The notes beneath the pieces were generated by a model, which saw nothing but the letters and a program-made list of their open reading frames with translations, had not been told where the DNA came from and made no database searches. Source: JANNSX01 sp046348995 (GTDB lineage: Bacteria; Pseudomonadota; Alphaproteobacteria; Rhizobiales; Hyphomicrobiaceae). Taken from it: a DNA stretch of 64,000 nt. The position numbers were made by a program, and so were the translations under genes. Positions 8,562-17,659 of the stretch are shown here, one piece after another; the stretch's first letter is position 1, and the number at the start of each line of letters is the position of its first letter. Location: positions 1-64,000 of the forward strand of contig JAXMDB010000013.1 of assembly GCA_046348995.1 (NCBI GenBank). The letters are read 5' to 3'.

Positions 8562-10082
8562 CTATTGCGCGAGCGCGAGGCTCGCCGCCTTCGCGAGCTT
8601 GAGGCCGGTCTCGTAGTCGGCGAGGAGCTTCTCCACCGACGCCGCCGTGACGTCGAGGATCGGCCCTGGATAGACGCCGAACAGGATCGTCAGCACGACG
8701 AGCGGCGCCATGTAGGCGATCTCGCGCCCGTTCATGTCGAGGATGTCCTTGAGCGACGCTTTCTCGAGCTTGCCGAAAATCATCCGGCGATAGAGGTAGA
8801 GCGCGTACGCAGCCGACAGGATCACACCGGTGGTGGCGAGGAACGCCACCCAGGTGTTGGCCTTGAAAGCGCCGAGCAGCGACAGGAACTCGCCGACGAA
8901 GCCGCTGGTGCCGGGCATGCCGACGTTCGCCAGCGTGAACACCATGAAGCAGAAGGCGTAGATCGGCATGCGGTTGACGAGGCCGCCATAGGCCGCGATC
9001 TCGCGCGTGTGCATGCGGTCGTAGACGACGCCGACGCAGAGGAACAGCGCCGCCGAGACGATGCCATGCGAGAGCATCTGGAAGATGCCGCCCTGCACGC
9101 CCTGCATCGTGAAGGTGAAGGCACCCATCGTCACGAAGCCCATATGAGCGACGGAGGAGTAGGCGATGAGCTTCTTCACGTCCTCCTGCGCCAGCGCCAC
9201 GAGCGAGGTGTAGATGATGGCGATGACGGAGAGCGCGAAAACGAAGGGGGCGAGCTGCTCGGAGGCGAGCGGGAACATCGGGATCGAGAAGCGGAGGAAC
9301 CCGTAGCCACCCATCTTCAGGAGGATGCCGGCGAGGATGACGGAGCCGGCCGTCGGCGCCTCCACGTGCGCATCCGGCAACCAGGTGTGCACCGGCCACA
9401 TCGGCATCTTGACGGCGAAGGAGGCGAAGAAGGCGATCCACAGCCACGTCTGCATGGACGCCGGGATCTTGCCGGGCTCGAGCAGCGTCGGAATGTCGGT
9501 CGTGCCGGCCGTACCGTAGATCGCCATGAGCGCGAGCAGCATCAGCAGTGAGCCGAGCAGCGTATAGAGGAAGAATTTGAAGCTCGCATAGACGCGCCGC
9601 TTGCCGCCCCACACGCCGATGATGAGGAACATCGGGATGAGGCCGCCCTCGAAGAAGAGGTAGAACAGCACGAGGTCGAGCGCGCAGAAGACGCCGATCA
9701 TCAGCGTCTCGAGCACGAGGAAGGCGATCATATATTCTTTGACGCGCGTCTCGATCGACCGCCAGCTCGCCAGGATGCAGATCGGCATCAGGAAGGTGGT
9801 CAGGATCACGAACAGCATCGAGATGCCGTCGACGCCCATCTTGTAGGTGATGTTGCCGCCGATCCACTCCTTCTGCTCGACGAACTGGAAGCCGGCATTC
9901 GCCGGATCGAAGTCGCGCCAAATCAAGAGCGAGACGGCGAAGGTGACGAGCGTCGTCCAGAGCGCGATCCAGCGCGCGTTGCGCTGCGCCGCGGCGTCGT
10001 CACCGCGCGCCGAGATGGCGAGGATGAGCGCGCCCGCGAGCGGCAGGAAGGTGACGAGCGAGAGAATAGGCCATGTCGACAC
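8562..10082 (-). CDS. nuoM: NADH-quinone oxidoreductase subunit M
   Basis: Proton-pumping antiporter-like subunit of complex I (506 aa). Recognised by FFEGGLIPMFLIIGVWGG with its conserved Glu, the VHTWLPDAHVEAPTAGSV block, and the KKLIAYSSVAHMGF block, in the usual order. Membrane helices cover nearly the whole length. It follows nuoL by 3 bp. Confidence 0.97.
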   Translation of the reverse strand: MSTWPILSLVTFLPLAGALILAISARGDDAAAQRNARWIALWTTLVTFAVSLLIWRDFDPANAGFQFVEQKEWIGGNITYKMGVDGISMLFVILTTFLMPICILASWRSIETRVKEYMIAFLVLETLMIGVFCALDLVLFYLFFEGGLIPMFLIIGVWGGKRRVYASFKFFLYTLLGSLLMLLALMAIYGTAGTTDIPTLLEPGKIPASMQTWLWIAFFASFAVKMPMWPVHTWLPDAHVEAPTAGSVILAGILLKMGGYGFLRFSIPMFPLASEQLAPFVFALSVIAIIYTSLVALAQEDVKKLIAYSSVAHMGFVTMGAFTFTMQGVQGGIFQMLSHGIVSAALFLCVGVVYDRMHTREIAAYGGLVNRMPIYAFCFMVFTLANVGMPGTSGFVGEFLSLLGAFKANTWVAFLATTGVILSAAYALYLYRRMIFGKLEKASLKDILDMNGREIAYMAPLVVLTILFGVYPGPILDVTAASVEKLLADYETGLKLAKAASLALAQ

Positions 10083-10085
10083 GGG

Positions 10086-12080
10086 TCAGCCTCCCCGGCC
10101 GATGAGCTGGAGCACGAGTTGTCTCAACTCGTCGCTCATGATGAAGGCGGTCGCGATCACGGTGACACCGATCAGCATGACGAAGGCGTAGGTGTAGACG
10201 AAGCCGGACTGCAGCTTGACGACGCGGCCCGTCACGTCGAGCACGCGGGCCGAGATGCCGTTGGGACCCAATCCATCGATGATGGTTCCGTCGCCGGTCT
10301 TCCAGAGCTTGCGGCCGATCCACAGCGCAGGGCGCACGAAGATCGCGTCGTAGAGCTCGTCGAAGTACCACTTGTTCAAGAGGAACAGGTAGATCGGACG
10401 GAACGCACGGGCGAGCGCCACCGGCATGCCGGGCGAGACGATGTAGAAGAGGTAGGCGAGTGCGAAGCCCGCCGCCATCATCAGGAATGGCGACCACTTG
10501 ACGAGCTCCGGCACGTGATGGGCGTGCTCGAGGATGTGGTTTTCGGGGCCGTTGAAGAGGCTCGACTTCCAGAACTCGCCGTAGGCCTCGCCGACGAAGT
10601 AGCCGTGGAAGATGATGCCCGCCAGCAGCGCGCCGGCCGACAGCACGAGGAGCGGCACGAGCATGACCCACGGGCTCTCGTGCGCATGATCATAGGTGTG
10701 GTGATCGGCGCGGGTGGTCCCGTGGAAGGTCAGGAACATCAGCCGCCAGGAATAGAACGAGGTCATGAAGGCGGCGACGACGAGCAGCCAAAAGGCGTAG
10801 CCGGCAACGCCGCTCTCGGAGGCGAAGGCGCTCTCGATGATCGTGTCCTTGGAGTAGAAGCCGGCCGTGCCGATCTCCAGTCCTGGAATACCGAGGCCGG
10901 TGAGGGCCACGGTGCCGATCAACATCATCGCCCAGGTGAGCGGGATCTTGGCCTTGAGGCCACCCATGTTGCGGATGTCCTGCTCGTGATGCATCGCGTG
11001 GATGACGGAGCCGGCACCTAAGAACAGCAGCGCCTTGAAGAAGGCGTGCGTGAAGAGGTGGAAGATGCCCGCGCCATACGCGCCGACGCCGCAGGCGACG
11101 AACATGTAGCCGAGCTGCGAGCAGGTCGAATAGGCGATGACGCGCTTGATGTCGTTCTGCACCAGGCCGACGGTCGCCGCGAAGAACGCGGTCGTCGCGC
11201 CGATGAAGGTCACGACCTCGAGGGCCACGGGCGCCTGCTCGAACAGCGGCGACAGTCGCGCCACCATGAACACGCCGGCCGTCACCATCGTCGCCGCATG
11301 GATGAGGGCTGAGACCGGCGTCGGGCCTTCCATCGCGTCCGGCAGCCAGGTGTGCAGCAAAATCTGCGCCGACTTGCCCATCGCGCCCATGAACAGCAGG
11401 AGGCACAGCACGGTCATCACGTCGAGCTGCCAGGAGAGGAACGGCATCGTCTTTCCGGCCAAGCCGGGCGCGGCGCCGAACACGGTGTCGAGATCGATCG
11501 AGCCCGTCATGGCGAAGACGCCGAAGATGCCGAGCGCGAAACCGAAATCGCCGACGCGGTTGACGATGAAGGCCTTCATGGCGGCCGCGTTCGCTTCCGG
11601 CTTGTGATACCAGAAGCCGATCAGCAGGTACGACGCGAGGCCGACGCCCTCCCAGCCGAAGAACATCTGCAGCAGGTTGTCGCTCGTCACCAGCATGAGC
11701 ATGGCGAAGGTGAAGAGCGAGAGGTAGGCGAAGAAGCGCGGCCGGTGCGGGTCCTCGTGCATGTAGCCGATCGAGTAGAGGTGCACGAGGCTCGACACGG
11801 TGTTGACGACGACGAGCATGACGGCCGTCAGCGTGTCGATGCGCAAGCTCCACGAGACCTCGAGCGTTCCCGAGGAGAGCCACGTCAGCAGCGGCACCTT
11901 CTCGACGCCCTCCTGCGTGCCATTGATGACGCCGATGAAGACGATCCACGACAGCACGGCCGCGATCAGCAGGAACAGCGTCGTGACCAGCTCGGAGGCC
12001 CGGTCGCTGATGGCGCGCCCGAAGAACCCAGCGATGATTGCGCCGATGAGGGGCAGGAAGACGATAGCTTGGTAGATCAT
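10086..12080 (-). CDS. nuoL: NADH-quinone oxidoreductase subunit L
   Basis: The distal proton-pumping subunit of complex I (664 aa), with the long lateral helix at its C-terminus. Diagnostic blocks: FFGWEGVGLASYLLIGFWY, HTWLPDAMEGPTPVSALIHAATMV, and KRVIAYSTCSQLGYMFVACG. The start is the ATG at 12080. Upstream of it lies a 342-bp repeat-filled gap that separates it from nuoK, so its ribosome site sits next to inserted repeat DNA. Confidence 0.97.
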   Translation of the reverse strand: MIYQAIVFLPLIGAIIAGFFGRAISDRASELVTTLFLLIAAVLSWIVFIGVINGTQEGVEKVPLLTWLSSGTLEVSWSLRIDTLTAVMLVVVNTVSSLVHLYSIGYMHEDPHRPRFFAYLSLFTFAMLMLVTSDNLLQMFFGWEGVGLASYLLIGFWYHKPEANAAAMKAFIVNRVGDFGFALGIFGVFAMTGSIDLDTVFGAAPGLAGKTMPFLSWQLDVMTVLCLLLFMGAMGKSAQILLHTWLPDAMEGPTPVSALIHAATMVTAGVFMVARLSPLFEQAPVALEVVTFIGATTAFFAATVGLVQNDIKRVIAYSTCSQLGYMFVACGVGAYGAGIFHLFTHAFFKALLFLGAGSVIHAMHHEQDIRNMGGLKAKIPLTWAMMLIGTVALTGLGIPGLEIGTAGFYSKDTIIESAFASESGVAGYAFWLLVVAAFMTSFYSWRLMFLTFHGTTRADHHTYDHAHESPWVMLVPLLVLSAGALLAGIIFHGYFVGEAYGEFWKSSLFNGPENHILEHAHHVPELVKWSPFLMMAAGFALAYLFYIVSPGMPVALARAFRPIYLFLLNKWYFDELYDAIFVRPALWIGRKLWKTGDGTIIDGLGPNGISARVLDVTGRVVKLQSGFVYTYAFVMLIGVTVIATAFIMSDELRQLVLQLIGRGG

Positions 12081-12093
12081 TCGCTCCGCTCCT

Positions 12094-12127
12094 CTAGGGA
12101 GTAGGGAGTTGGGAGTAGGGAGTAGGA
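12094..12127. repeat. Seven-base tandem repeat (TAGGGAG)n
   Basis: Five near-perfect consecutive units of TAGGGAG (one reads TTGGGAG, the last is degenerate). It has the same period and a related sequence to the runs at 4533-4620, 22645-22676 and 54244-54312. Confidence 0.75.
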
Positions 12128-12197
12128 CATTGAGATCACCGTCTGGTGCACCACGCGTCCCTTCCCCCCTTCGAGGGGGAAAGCCGATCGCCTGATG

Positions 12198-12271
12198 GGG
12201 GTCAGACCCTGCGGGTCTGACCCCGTTTCAAAGAACTTGATTATGGAGTCAAACCCGCAGGGTCTGACCCC
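12198..12271. repeat. Palindromic REP/MITE-like element
   Basis: GGGGTCAGACCC (12198-12209) and GGGTCTGACCCC (12213-12224) form a perfect 12-bp hairpin with a 3-base loop. A further copy at 12254-12271 is the exact inverse of 12198-12215 (18 bp), so a larger alternative hairpin is possible. Flanking bases (CGATCGCCTGATGG before, CCTTAGGCGATTGG after) are also roughly inverse. The layout resembles REP-type or MITE elements mobilised in trans. Confidence 0.65.
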
Positions 12272-12422
12272 AAGCGAGCCCTTAGGCGATTGGGATGCGG
12301 GGGCACTCGCGCTCATGCGGGCAGCATACCCCCCACCCCGGCCCTCCTCCTCAAGGGGGGAGGGGGAGCGCAAGCTCGCCGACATGTGTGCGCGTTGCCC
12401 CGTTTGCAAGATCGTGCCTCGA

Positions 12423-12731
12423 CTAGCCCTTCATCATGTTGATGTCCTCAACCGCGATCGACCCGCGGTTGCGGAAGTAGACGACGACGATGGCGAGGCC
12501 GATGGCGGCTTCGGCGGCGGCGACCGTCAGCACGAACAGCGCGAACACCTGGCCGACGAGATCGCCCATGAAGGCCGAGAACGCCACCAGGTTGATGTTG
12601 ACCGCGAGCAGCATCAGCTCGATCGACATCAGGATGACGATGACGTTCTTCCGGTTGAGGAAGATGCCGAAGATGCCGAGCGTGAACAGGATCGCGGCAA
12701 CGGTCAGGTAGTGGCCGAGCGTGATGGTCAT
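12423..12731 (-). CDS. nuoK: NADH-quinone oxidoreductase subunit K
   Basis: Small three-helix membrane subunit of complex I (102 aa) with the conserved buried glutamates (in MSIELMLLAVN and AAAEAAIGLA) that take part in proton translocation. I choose the ATG at 12731, which gives the family's standard length and N-terminus (MTITLGHYLTVAAILF). Two upstream in-frame starts exist (ATG 12734, GTG 12737) that overlap the nuoJ stop, so coupling to nuoJ holds whichever is used. Confidence 0.95.
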   Translation of the reverse strand: MTITLGHYLTVAAILFTLGIFGIFLNRKNVIVILMSIELMLLAVNINLVAFSAFMGDLVGQVFALFVLTVAAAEAAIGLAIVVVYFRNRGSIAVEDINMMKG

Positions 12732-12733
12732 CA

Positions 12734-13369
12734 TCACCGCACCCCCTCTTTCGGCACGCGCGACTCGCCGGGCTTGAGCTTGATGGTCTCGACCGCGAGC
12801 GCCGGACGGCGGTTGACCTGGCGGCCGATGTCCTGGCGCTTGACGCCCGTCTTGTGCCGCAGCGTCAGCACGATCGCGCCGATCATGGCGATGAGCAGGA
12901 TCAGGCCCGCGACCTCGAAGTAGAAGAGGTAGTTCGTGTAGAGGACGCGGCCGAGCGCCGCGGTGTTCGAGATGCCGGTCGTGGCGAGATCGGGCGACGG
13001 CGCCGCAGCTTTCACGCCCGATCCGATCGCCCAGTAGAAAACGAAGGAGATGAGCTCGGCGGCGAGGACGAGCCCGATCAAAAGCCCGAGCGGCGCGTTC
13101 TTCACCCAGCCCGCGCGCAACTCCGCGAAGTCGACGTCGAGCATCATGACGACGAACAGGAACAGCACGAGCACCGCGCCGACGTAGACGACGACGAGGA
13201 TCATCGCCAGGAACTCGGCGCCCAAGAGCACGAACAGGCCGGCCGCATTGAAGAAGGCGAGGATCAGGAACAGCACCGCGTGCACAGGGTTCTTGGCCGA
13301 GATGACCATCACCGCCGAGAGCACGAGCACGAAGGAGAAGAGATAGAAGAAGATCGCCGGGAGGATCAT
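12734..13369 (-). CDS. nuoJ: NADH-quinone oxidoreductase subunit J
   Basis: Membrane subunit of complex I (211 aa) with five helices; its third helix contains the pi-bulge region involved in coupling. Recognisable blocks are NPVHAVLFLILAFFNAAGLF and AEFLAMILVVVYVGAVLVLFLFVVMML. The end overlaps the start region of nuoK. Upstream is a 336-bp gap of inverted repeats. Confidence 0.95.
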   Translation of the reverse strand: MILPAIFFYLFSFVLVLSAVMVISAKNPVHAVLFLILAFFNAAGLFVLLGAEFLAMILVVVYVGAVLVLFLFVVMMLDVDFAELRAGWVKNAPLGLLIGLVLAAELISFVFYWAIGSGVKAAAPSPDLATTGISNTAALGRVLYTNYLFYFEVAGLILLIAMIGAIVLTLRHKTGVKRQDIGRQVNRRPALAVETIKLKPGESRVPKEGVR

Positions 13370-13705
13370 GGACGAACCTCCATCATCATCGGAGTCAGCC
13401 GAGCCCCCCCACCCCAGCCCTCCCCACGAGGGGGAGGGGGAGCTAGCGGTGTGCGTCCCTGACTGGCATGCGTCCAGATGACCCCGCGTGGCTCCGGGAG
13501 CGCATCCGAACAGGCCGATACAGCAAACGAAGACAATGTGCCGATTGCCCGCTCACATGCATTCTCGCTCGCCCAGTGAGCGTCAATGCCCGAACGCTCG
13601 CCCCCCAACGTCCCCTCCCCCTCGTGGGGAGGGACAGGGTGGGGGGTGGACGCCATAGCCCCCTCAAAGCCCAATGATCGAGATGTGCTCCCCCTCATCT
13701 CACCC
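13370..13705. repeat. Composite inverted-repeat element between nuoJ and nuoI
   Basis: A 336-bp gap without a gene. A C-rich/G-rich palindrome at about 13405-13442 (core CCCTCCCCACGAGGGGGAGG) is mirrored at about 13608-13650 (core CCTCCCCCTCGTGGGGAGG, then CAGGGTGGGGGG). The two flank about 165 bp of unique sequence, like a doublet (BIME-like) repeat. The same architecture recurs at 17660-17842 and 53708-53838. Confidence 0.7.
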
Positions 13706-14194
13706 TCACCGGTACGGCGCGTCGAGCGCGATGTTCTGGGCGATCTGCTTCTCCCAGCGATCGCCGTTCGCGAGCAGCCGCTCCTTGTTGTAGAGAAGCT
13801 CCTCGCGCGTCTCGGTCGCGAACTCGAAGTTCGGCCCCTCGACGATCGCATCCACCGGGCAGGCTTCCTGGCAGAGCCCGCAATAGATGCACTTCACCAT
13901 GTCGATGTCGTAGCGGGTCGTGCGACGCGTGCCGTCGTTGCGGCGCGGGCCGGCCTCGATGGTGATCGCCTGCGCGGGACAGATCGCCTCGCAGAGCTTG
14001 CAGGCGATGCAGCGCTCCTCGCCGTTCGGATAGCGGCGCAGCGCATGCTCCCCACGGAAGCGGGGCGACAGCGGACCTTTCTCGAACGGATAGTCCAGCG
14101 TCGCCTTCGGCTTGAAGAAATAGCGCATGGTCAGCACGAACGCCGAGACGAACTCGGAGAGGAAGAGCGACCGGGCGCCGGTGCCAAGTGACAT
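13706..14194 (-). CDS. nuoI: NADH-quinone oxidoreductase subunit I
   Basis: Peripheral-arm subunit (162 aa) carrying the two tetranuclear iron-sulfur clusters N6a and N6b. Both ferredoxin motifs are intact: CIACKLCEAICP and CIYCGLCQEACP. The start at ATG 14194 is chosen because it gives the standard N-terminal helix region and follows the nuoH stop by 19 bp; the frame upstream overlaps nuoH and is not NuoI-like. Confidence 0.96.
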   Translation of the reverse strand: MSLGTGARSLFLSEFVSAFVLTMRYFFKPKATLDYPFEKGPLSPRFRGEHALRRYPNGEERCIACKLCEAICPAQAITIEAGPRRNDGTRRTTRYDIDMVKCIYCGLCQEACPVDAIVEGPNFEFATETREELLYNKERLLANGDRWEKQIAQNIALDAPYR

Positions 14195-14213
14195 GGCTAG
14201 CCCTTTCCTTGGG

Positions 14214-15278
14214 TCATGGGGCAAGCCCCCCGAAATGGAGGACGCCCGCGACGACGACGACCATGGCGAGCGACAAGGGCAGGAACACTTTCCAGCCAAG
14301 CCGCATGAGCTGGTCGTAGCGGTAGCGCGGCACCATCGCCTTCACCATCGCGAACATGAAGAAGACGAAGACGACCTTGGCGACGAACCAGAAAATGCCG
14401 GGGATCCAGTTGAACGGCGCAATGTCGAGCGGCGGCAACCAGCCGCCCAGGAACAGCACCGTCGTCAGCGCGCACATGGTGACGATCGCCACGTACTCGC
14501 CGAGCATGAAGAGGAGGTAGGGCGTCGAGGAATACTCGACCATGAAGCCGGCGACGAGCTCCGACTCGGCCTCGACCAGATCGAACGGCGGCCGGTTCGT
14601 CTCCGCGAGCGCGGAAACGAAGAAGACGATGAACATCGGGAAGAGCGGCAGCCAGTACCAGTTGAGGAACGTGAGCCACGGCAGCCCGACCCAACTCGCG
14701 AGTCCGCTGGTCTGTGCCGAAACGATGCTCGACAGGTTGAGGGAGCCGACGCAGAGCAGCACGGTGATGATCACGAAGCCGATCGAGACCTCGTAAGACA
14801 CCATCTGCGCCGCCGACCGCAGCGCGCCCAGAAACGGATACTTCGAGTTCGACGCCCAGCCGGCCATGATGACGCCGTAGACGCCGAGCGAGGAGATCGC
14901 GAAGATGTACAGAATTCCGACGTTGAGATCGGCGACCGCCCACCCGTCGGCGACCGGCACGACGGCCCAGGCGGCAAGCGCCGTCGTCGTCGTGATGAGG
15001 GGTGCGAGCAGGAAGACGATCTTGTCCGCGCTCGCCGGGATCACCGGTTCCTTGAAGGCGAATTTGAGCAGATCGGCGAACGATTGCAGGAGGCCGAAGG
15101 CGCCGACGACGTTGGGGCCGCGGCGCAGCTGCACGGCGGCCCACACCTTGCGGTCCATCAGCAGCAGGTAGGCGATGATCAGCAACAGCGCGACGATGAG
15201 CAGGATGCTCTGCAACGCCTTCAGCGTTGCGTCGTGCGTCAGGATCGGCCAGAGCGTGTTGTCCCAGAAGTCAGCCAT
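14214..15278 (-). CDS. nuoH: NADH-quinone oxidoreductase subunit H
   Basis: Membrane subunit (354 aa) at the junction of the two arms, forming part of the quinone channel. Blocks such as ERKVWAAVQ-like DRKVWAAVQLRRGPNVVG, and AETNRPPFDLVEAESELVAG, are diagnostic. About eight or nine helices. It is separated from nuoG by a 242-bp repeat-bearing gap. Confidence 0.96.
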   Translation of the reverse strand: MADFWDNTLWPILTHDATLKALQSILLIVALLLIIAYLLLMDRKVWAAVQLRRGPNVVGAFGLLQSFADLLKFAFKEPVIPASADKIVFLLAPLITTTTALAAWAVVPVADGWAVADLNVGILYIFAISSLGVYGVIMAGWASNSKYPFLGALRSAAQMVSYEVSIGFVIITVLLCVGSLNLSSIVSAQTSGLASWVGLPWLTFLNWYWLPLFPMFIVFFVSALAETNRPPFDLVEAESELVAGFMVEYSSTPYLLFMLGEYVAIVTMCALTTVLFLGGWLPPLDIAPFNWIPGIFWFVAKVVFVFFMFAMVKAMVPRYRYDQLMRLGWKVFLPLSLAMVVVVAGVLHFGGLAP

Positions 15279-15398
15279 GGGTGCCGGTCGCTCCCGTCAG
15301 TCGGCTCGGTTGGCCCGATTCACTTTGTGCGGCCGTGTCATAGCAACGGGAGTGCAGCCCCGTCACGCCCCCCACGCCCCGGCCGCTCGTCGAAGAGG

Positions 15399-15493
15399 CG
15401 TAGGTTGGGTTAGCGCGCAGCGCGTAACCCAACACCGGCCTGCGATGTAGCAGTTGGGTTACGCACGGCATTGCCGCGCCAACCCAACCTACG
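15399..15493. repeat. Nested hairpins of the TTGGGTTA/TAACCCAA type
   Basis: A perfect 13-bp outer inverted repeat, CGTAGGTTGGGTT (15399-15411) and AACCCAACCTACG (15481-15493), encloses two smaller hairpins: TTGGGTTA/TAACCCAA (15405-15432) and GTTGGGTT/AACCCAAC (15453-15488). It lies in the nuoH/nuoG gap. Sequences of this form are common dispersed repeats in proteobacteria. Confidence 0.75.
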
Positions 15494-15520
15494 AGCCTGC
15501 GATCCAGGTCGCCCATCGCC

Positions 15521-17620
15521 CTACTCCGCGGCCTCGGCCACCGTGCGGCGGCCGTGCTGATAGCGGCTCATCTCGCCCATGACGCGAGAGGCGCGGGCGA
15601 TCGGATTCGTCAGATAGAAGTCGTCGATGGTGCGGCCGAAGGGGCTACGATCGAGCTTGGCAGCGCCAGCGGCGAGCGTCTTGAGGGTTCCTGCATCCGC
15701 AGCGGCAACGGCGCCGATCCGCATCAGGCTCGGTGTCGCGGCGTACATCGCCTTGCGAACGGCGGCGAGATTGTCGAACGGCAAGGCCTTCCCCATGACG
15801 CCCGACAGCGCGCGTGCGATCGCCCAGTCCTCTTTCGCCTCGCCCGGCGGGAAGACGGCGCGCGTCGTCATTTGCGCGCGGCCCTCCGTGTTGACATAGG
15901 TCGCCGATTTCTCGGTGTAGGCCGCCGCCGGCAGAATGACGTCGGCGCGATGCGCGCCCCGGTCGCCGTGACTGCCCTGGTAGACGACGAACGCCTTGCC
16001 CAGCCCCATCGTATCGATCTCGTCGGCGCCGAGCAGATAGATGAGGTCGATCTCACCAGCGCCCGCCGCACGCACCATGCCCGGCGCATCGAGGCCGCCC
16101 TGGCCCGGCACGAAGCCGAGATCGAGACCGCCGACGCGGCCGGCCGAGGTATGCAGCACGTTGAAGGCGTTCCAGCCGTCCGACGCCGTCAGGCTCGTGG
16201 CGAGGCGCGCCGCCGCCGTCAACACCGCTTGGCCATCGAGACGTGCCAGCGCCGCTTGACCGACGATCACCATCGGCTTCTTGGCGGCCTTGAGCACGGC
16301 GGCAAACCCGTCCGTCGCATCGATGAGGCCGATCAGCGTTTCGGGTCCGGCGCCCAGATGCTGGCAGGCGTAGGTAAGATCGACCGCCTCGCCGACAAGG
16401 CCGACGCTGAGGCCGCCCTGCCGCCAGCGCTTGCGGATGCGCGCATTGAGCACCGGCGCCTCGAGACGCGGATTGGCGCCGACGATCAGAATGGCATCCG
16501 CGCTCTCGATGCCCTCGATGGTCGAGTTGAACAGATAGCTCGCGCGTCCGAGCGCCGGATCGAGCTTGGCGCCGTCCTGCCGGCAATCGAGATTGGCGAC
16601 GCCAAGCCCGGTGAGCAGCGCCTTCAAGGCGAACATATCCTCGGCCGCCGCCAGATCGCCGGCGATCGCACCGATGCGGGCGGCCGGCGTCGCCTTGAGC
16701 TTGGCCGCGACCAGCGCGAGGGCCTGATCCCACGTCGCGGGCTTGAGCTTACCGCCTTCACGGACATAGGGCTGATCGAGACGCTGCGTGCGAAGCCCGT
16801 CGGCGACGTAGCGCGTCTTGTCAGAGATCCACTCCTCGTTCACGGCATCGTTCACGCGCGGCAGGATGCGGACGACCTCGGGGCCGCGCGCGTCGACGCG
16901 GATCGCGGATCCCAGCGCATCCATGACGTCGATGGTCTCGGTCTTGCGGTACTCCCACGGCCGCGCCTGGAAGGCGTTGGGTTTGGAGGTCAGCGCGCCG
17001 ACGGGGCATAGATCGATGACATTGGCGGAGAGCTCGGAGGACAGCCCGGCTTCCAGATAGCTCGTGATCTCCATGTCCTCGCCGCGGCCGGTGGCACCCA
17101 GCTCCTCGACGCCCGCGACCTCGGTCATGAAGCGCACGCAGCGCGTGCACTGGATGCAGCGCGTCATCGCCGTCTTGACGAGCGGCCCGAGATACTTCTC
17201 CTCGACCGCCCGCTTGTTCTCGTCGTAGCGCGAGCCGTCCATGCCGAAGGCCATGGACTGGTCCTGCAGGTCGCACTCGCCGCCCTGATCGCAGATCGGG
17301 CAATCGAGCGGATGATTGATGAGCAGGAACTCCATGACGCCGTGGCGCGCCTTCAGCACCATCTCGGACTTCGTCAGGATCGCTGGCGCCTCGCCGTTCT
17401 TGCCGGGGCGCAGGTCGTTGACGGTCATCGCGCAGGACGCTTGCGGCTTCGGCGGTCCGCCCACGACCTCGACGAGGCACATGCGGCAGTTGCCCGCGAT
17501 CGACAGGCGCTCGTGATAGCAGAAGCGCGGGATCTCGATACCCGCCTGCTCGCACGCCTGGATCAGCGTCGTGCCGTTCTCGAACTCGTACTCGGTGCCG
17601 TCGATGTTGAGCTTGGGCAT
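15521..17620 (-). CDS. nuoG: NADH-quinone oxidoreductase subunit G
   Basis: Largest peripheral subunit (699 aa). The N-terminal part has a 2Fe-2S domain (FCYHERLSIAGNCRMC, about 33-48), then HPLDCPICDQGGECDLQ with the His-Cys3 cluster, CIQCTRC for the next 4Fe-4S, and LCPVGALTSKP. The remainder is a molybdopterin-oxidoreductase-like domain that does not bind cofactor here. The ATG at 17620 is chosen because MPKLNIDG begins the ferredoxin fold; the open frame upstream is repeat DNA. Confidence 0.96.
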   Translation of the reverse strand: MPKLNIDGTEYEFENGTTLIQACEQAGIEIPRFCYHERLSIAGNCRMCLVEVVGGPPKPQASCAMTVNDLRPGKNGEAPAILTKSEMVLKARHGVMEFLLINHPLDCPICDQGGECDLQDQSMAFGMDGSRYDENKRAVEEKYLGPLVKTAMTRCIQCTRCVRFMTEVAGVEELGATGRGEDMEITSYLEAGLSSELSANVIDLCPVGALTSKPNAFQARPWEYRKTETIDVMDALGSAIRVDARGPEVVRILPRVNDAVNEEWISDKTRYVADGLRTQRLDQPYVREGGKLKPATWDQALALVAAKLKATPAARIGAIAGDLAAAEDMFALKALLTGLGVANLDCRQDGAKLDPALGRASYLFNSTIEGIESADAILIVGANPRLEAPVLNARIRKRWRQGGLSVGLVGEAVDLTYACQHLGAGPETLIGLIDATDGFAAVLKAAKKPMVIVGQAALARLDGQAVLTAAARLATSLTASDGWNAFNVLHTSAGRVGGLDLGFVPGQGGLDAPGMVRAAGAGEIDLIYLLGADEIDTMGLGKAFVVYQGSHGDRGAHRADVILPAAAYTEKSATYVNTEGRAQMTTRAVFPPGEAKEDWAIARALSGVMGKALPFDNLAAVRKAMYAATPSLMRIGAVAAADAGTLKTLAAGAAKLDRSPFGRTIDDFYLTNPIARASRVMGEMSRYQHGRRTVAEAAE

Positions 17621-17659
17621 CAGGGATCTCGATGTCTGGGCGCGCGGACGGTCGCGTCG

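Larger units (their letters stand above)
12081..12422. repeat. Repeat-filled spacer inside the nuo operon (nuoL/nuoK)
   Basis: This 342-bp gap contains no gene. From the nuoL side it holds a perfect 7-base repeat run (12094-12127), a C-rich/G-rich hairpin (12161-12183), a palindromic element built on GGGGTCAGACCC (12198-12271), and a second C-rich/G-rich hairpin region (about 12328-12366). In related genomes nuoK and nuoL are usually close together, so this DNA is probably inserted. Confidence 0.75.

Noticed and set aside
12081..13705. CRISPR array in the nuo gaps
   Set aside because: The repeats are palindromic or 7-base tandem runs without regular 30-40-base spacers and no cas genes exist in the window.
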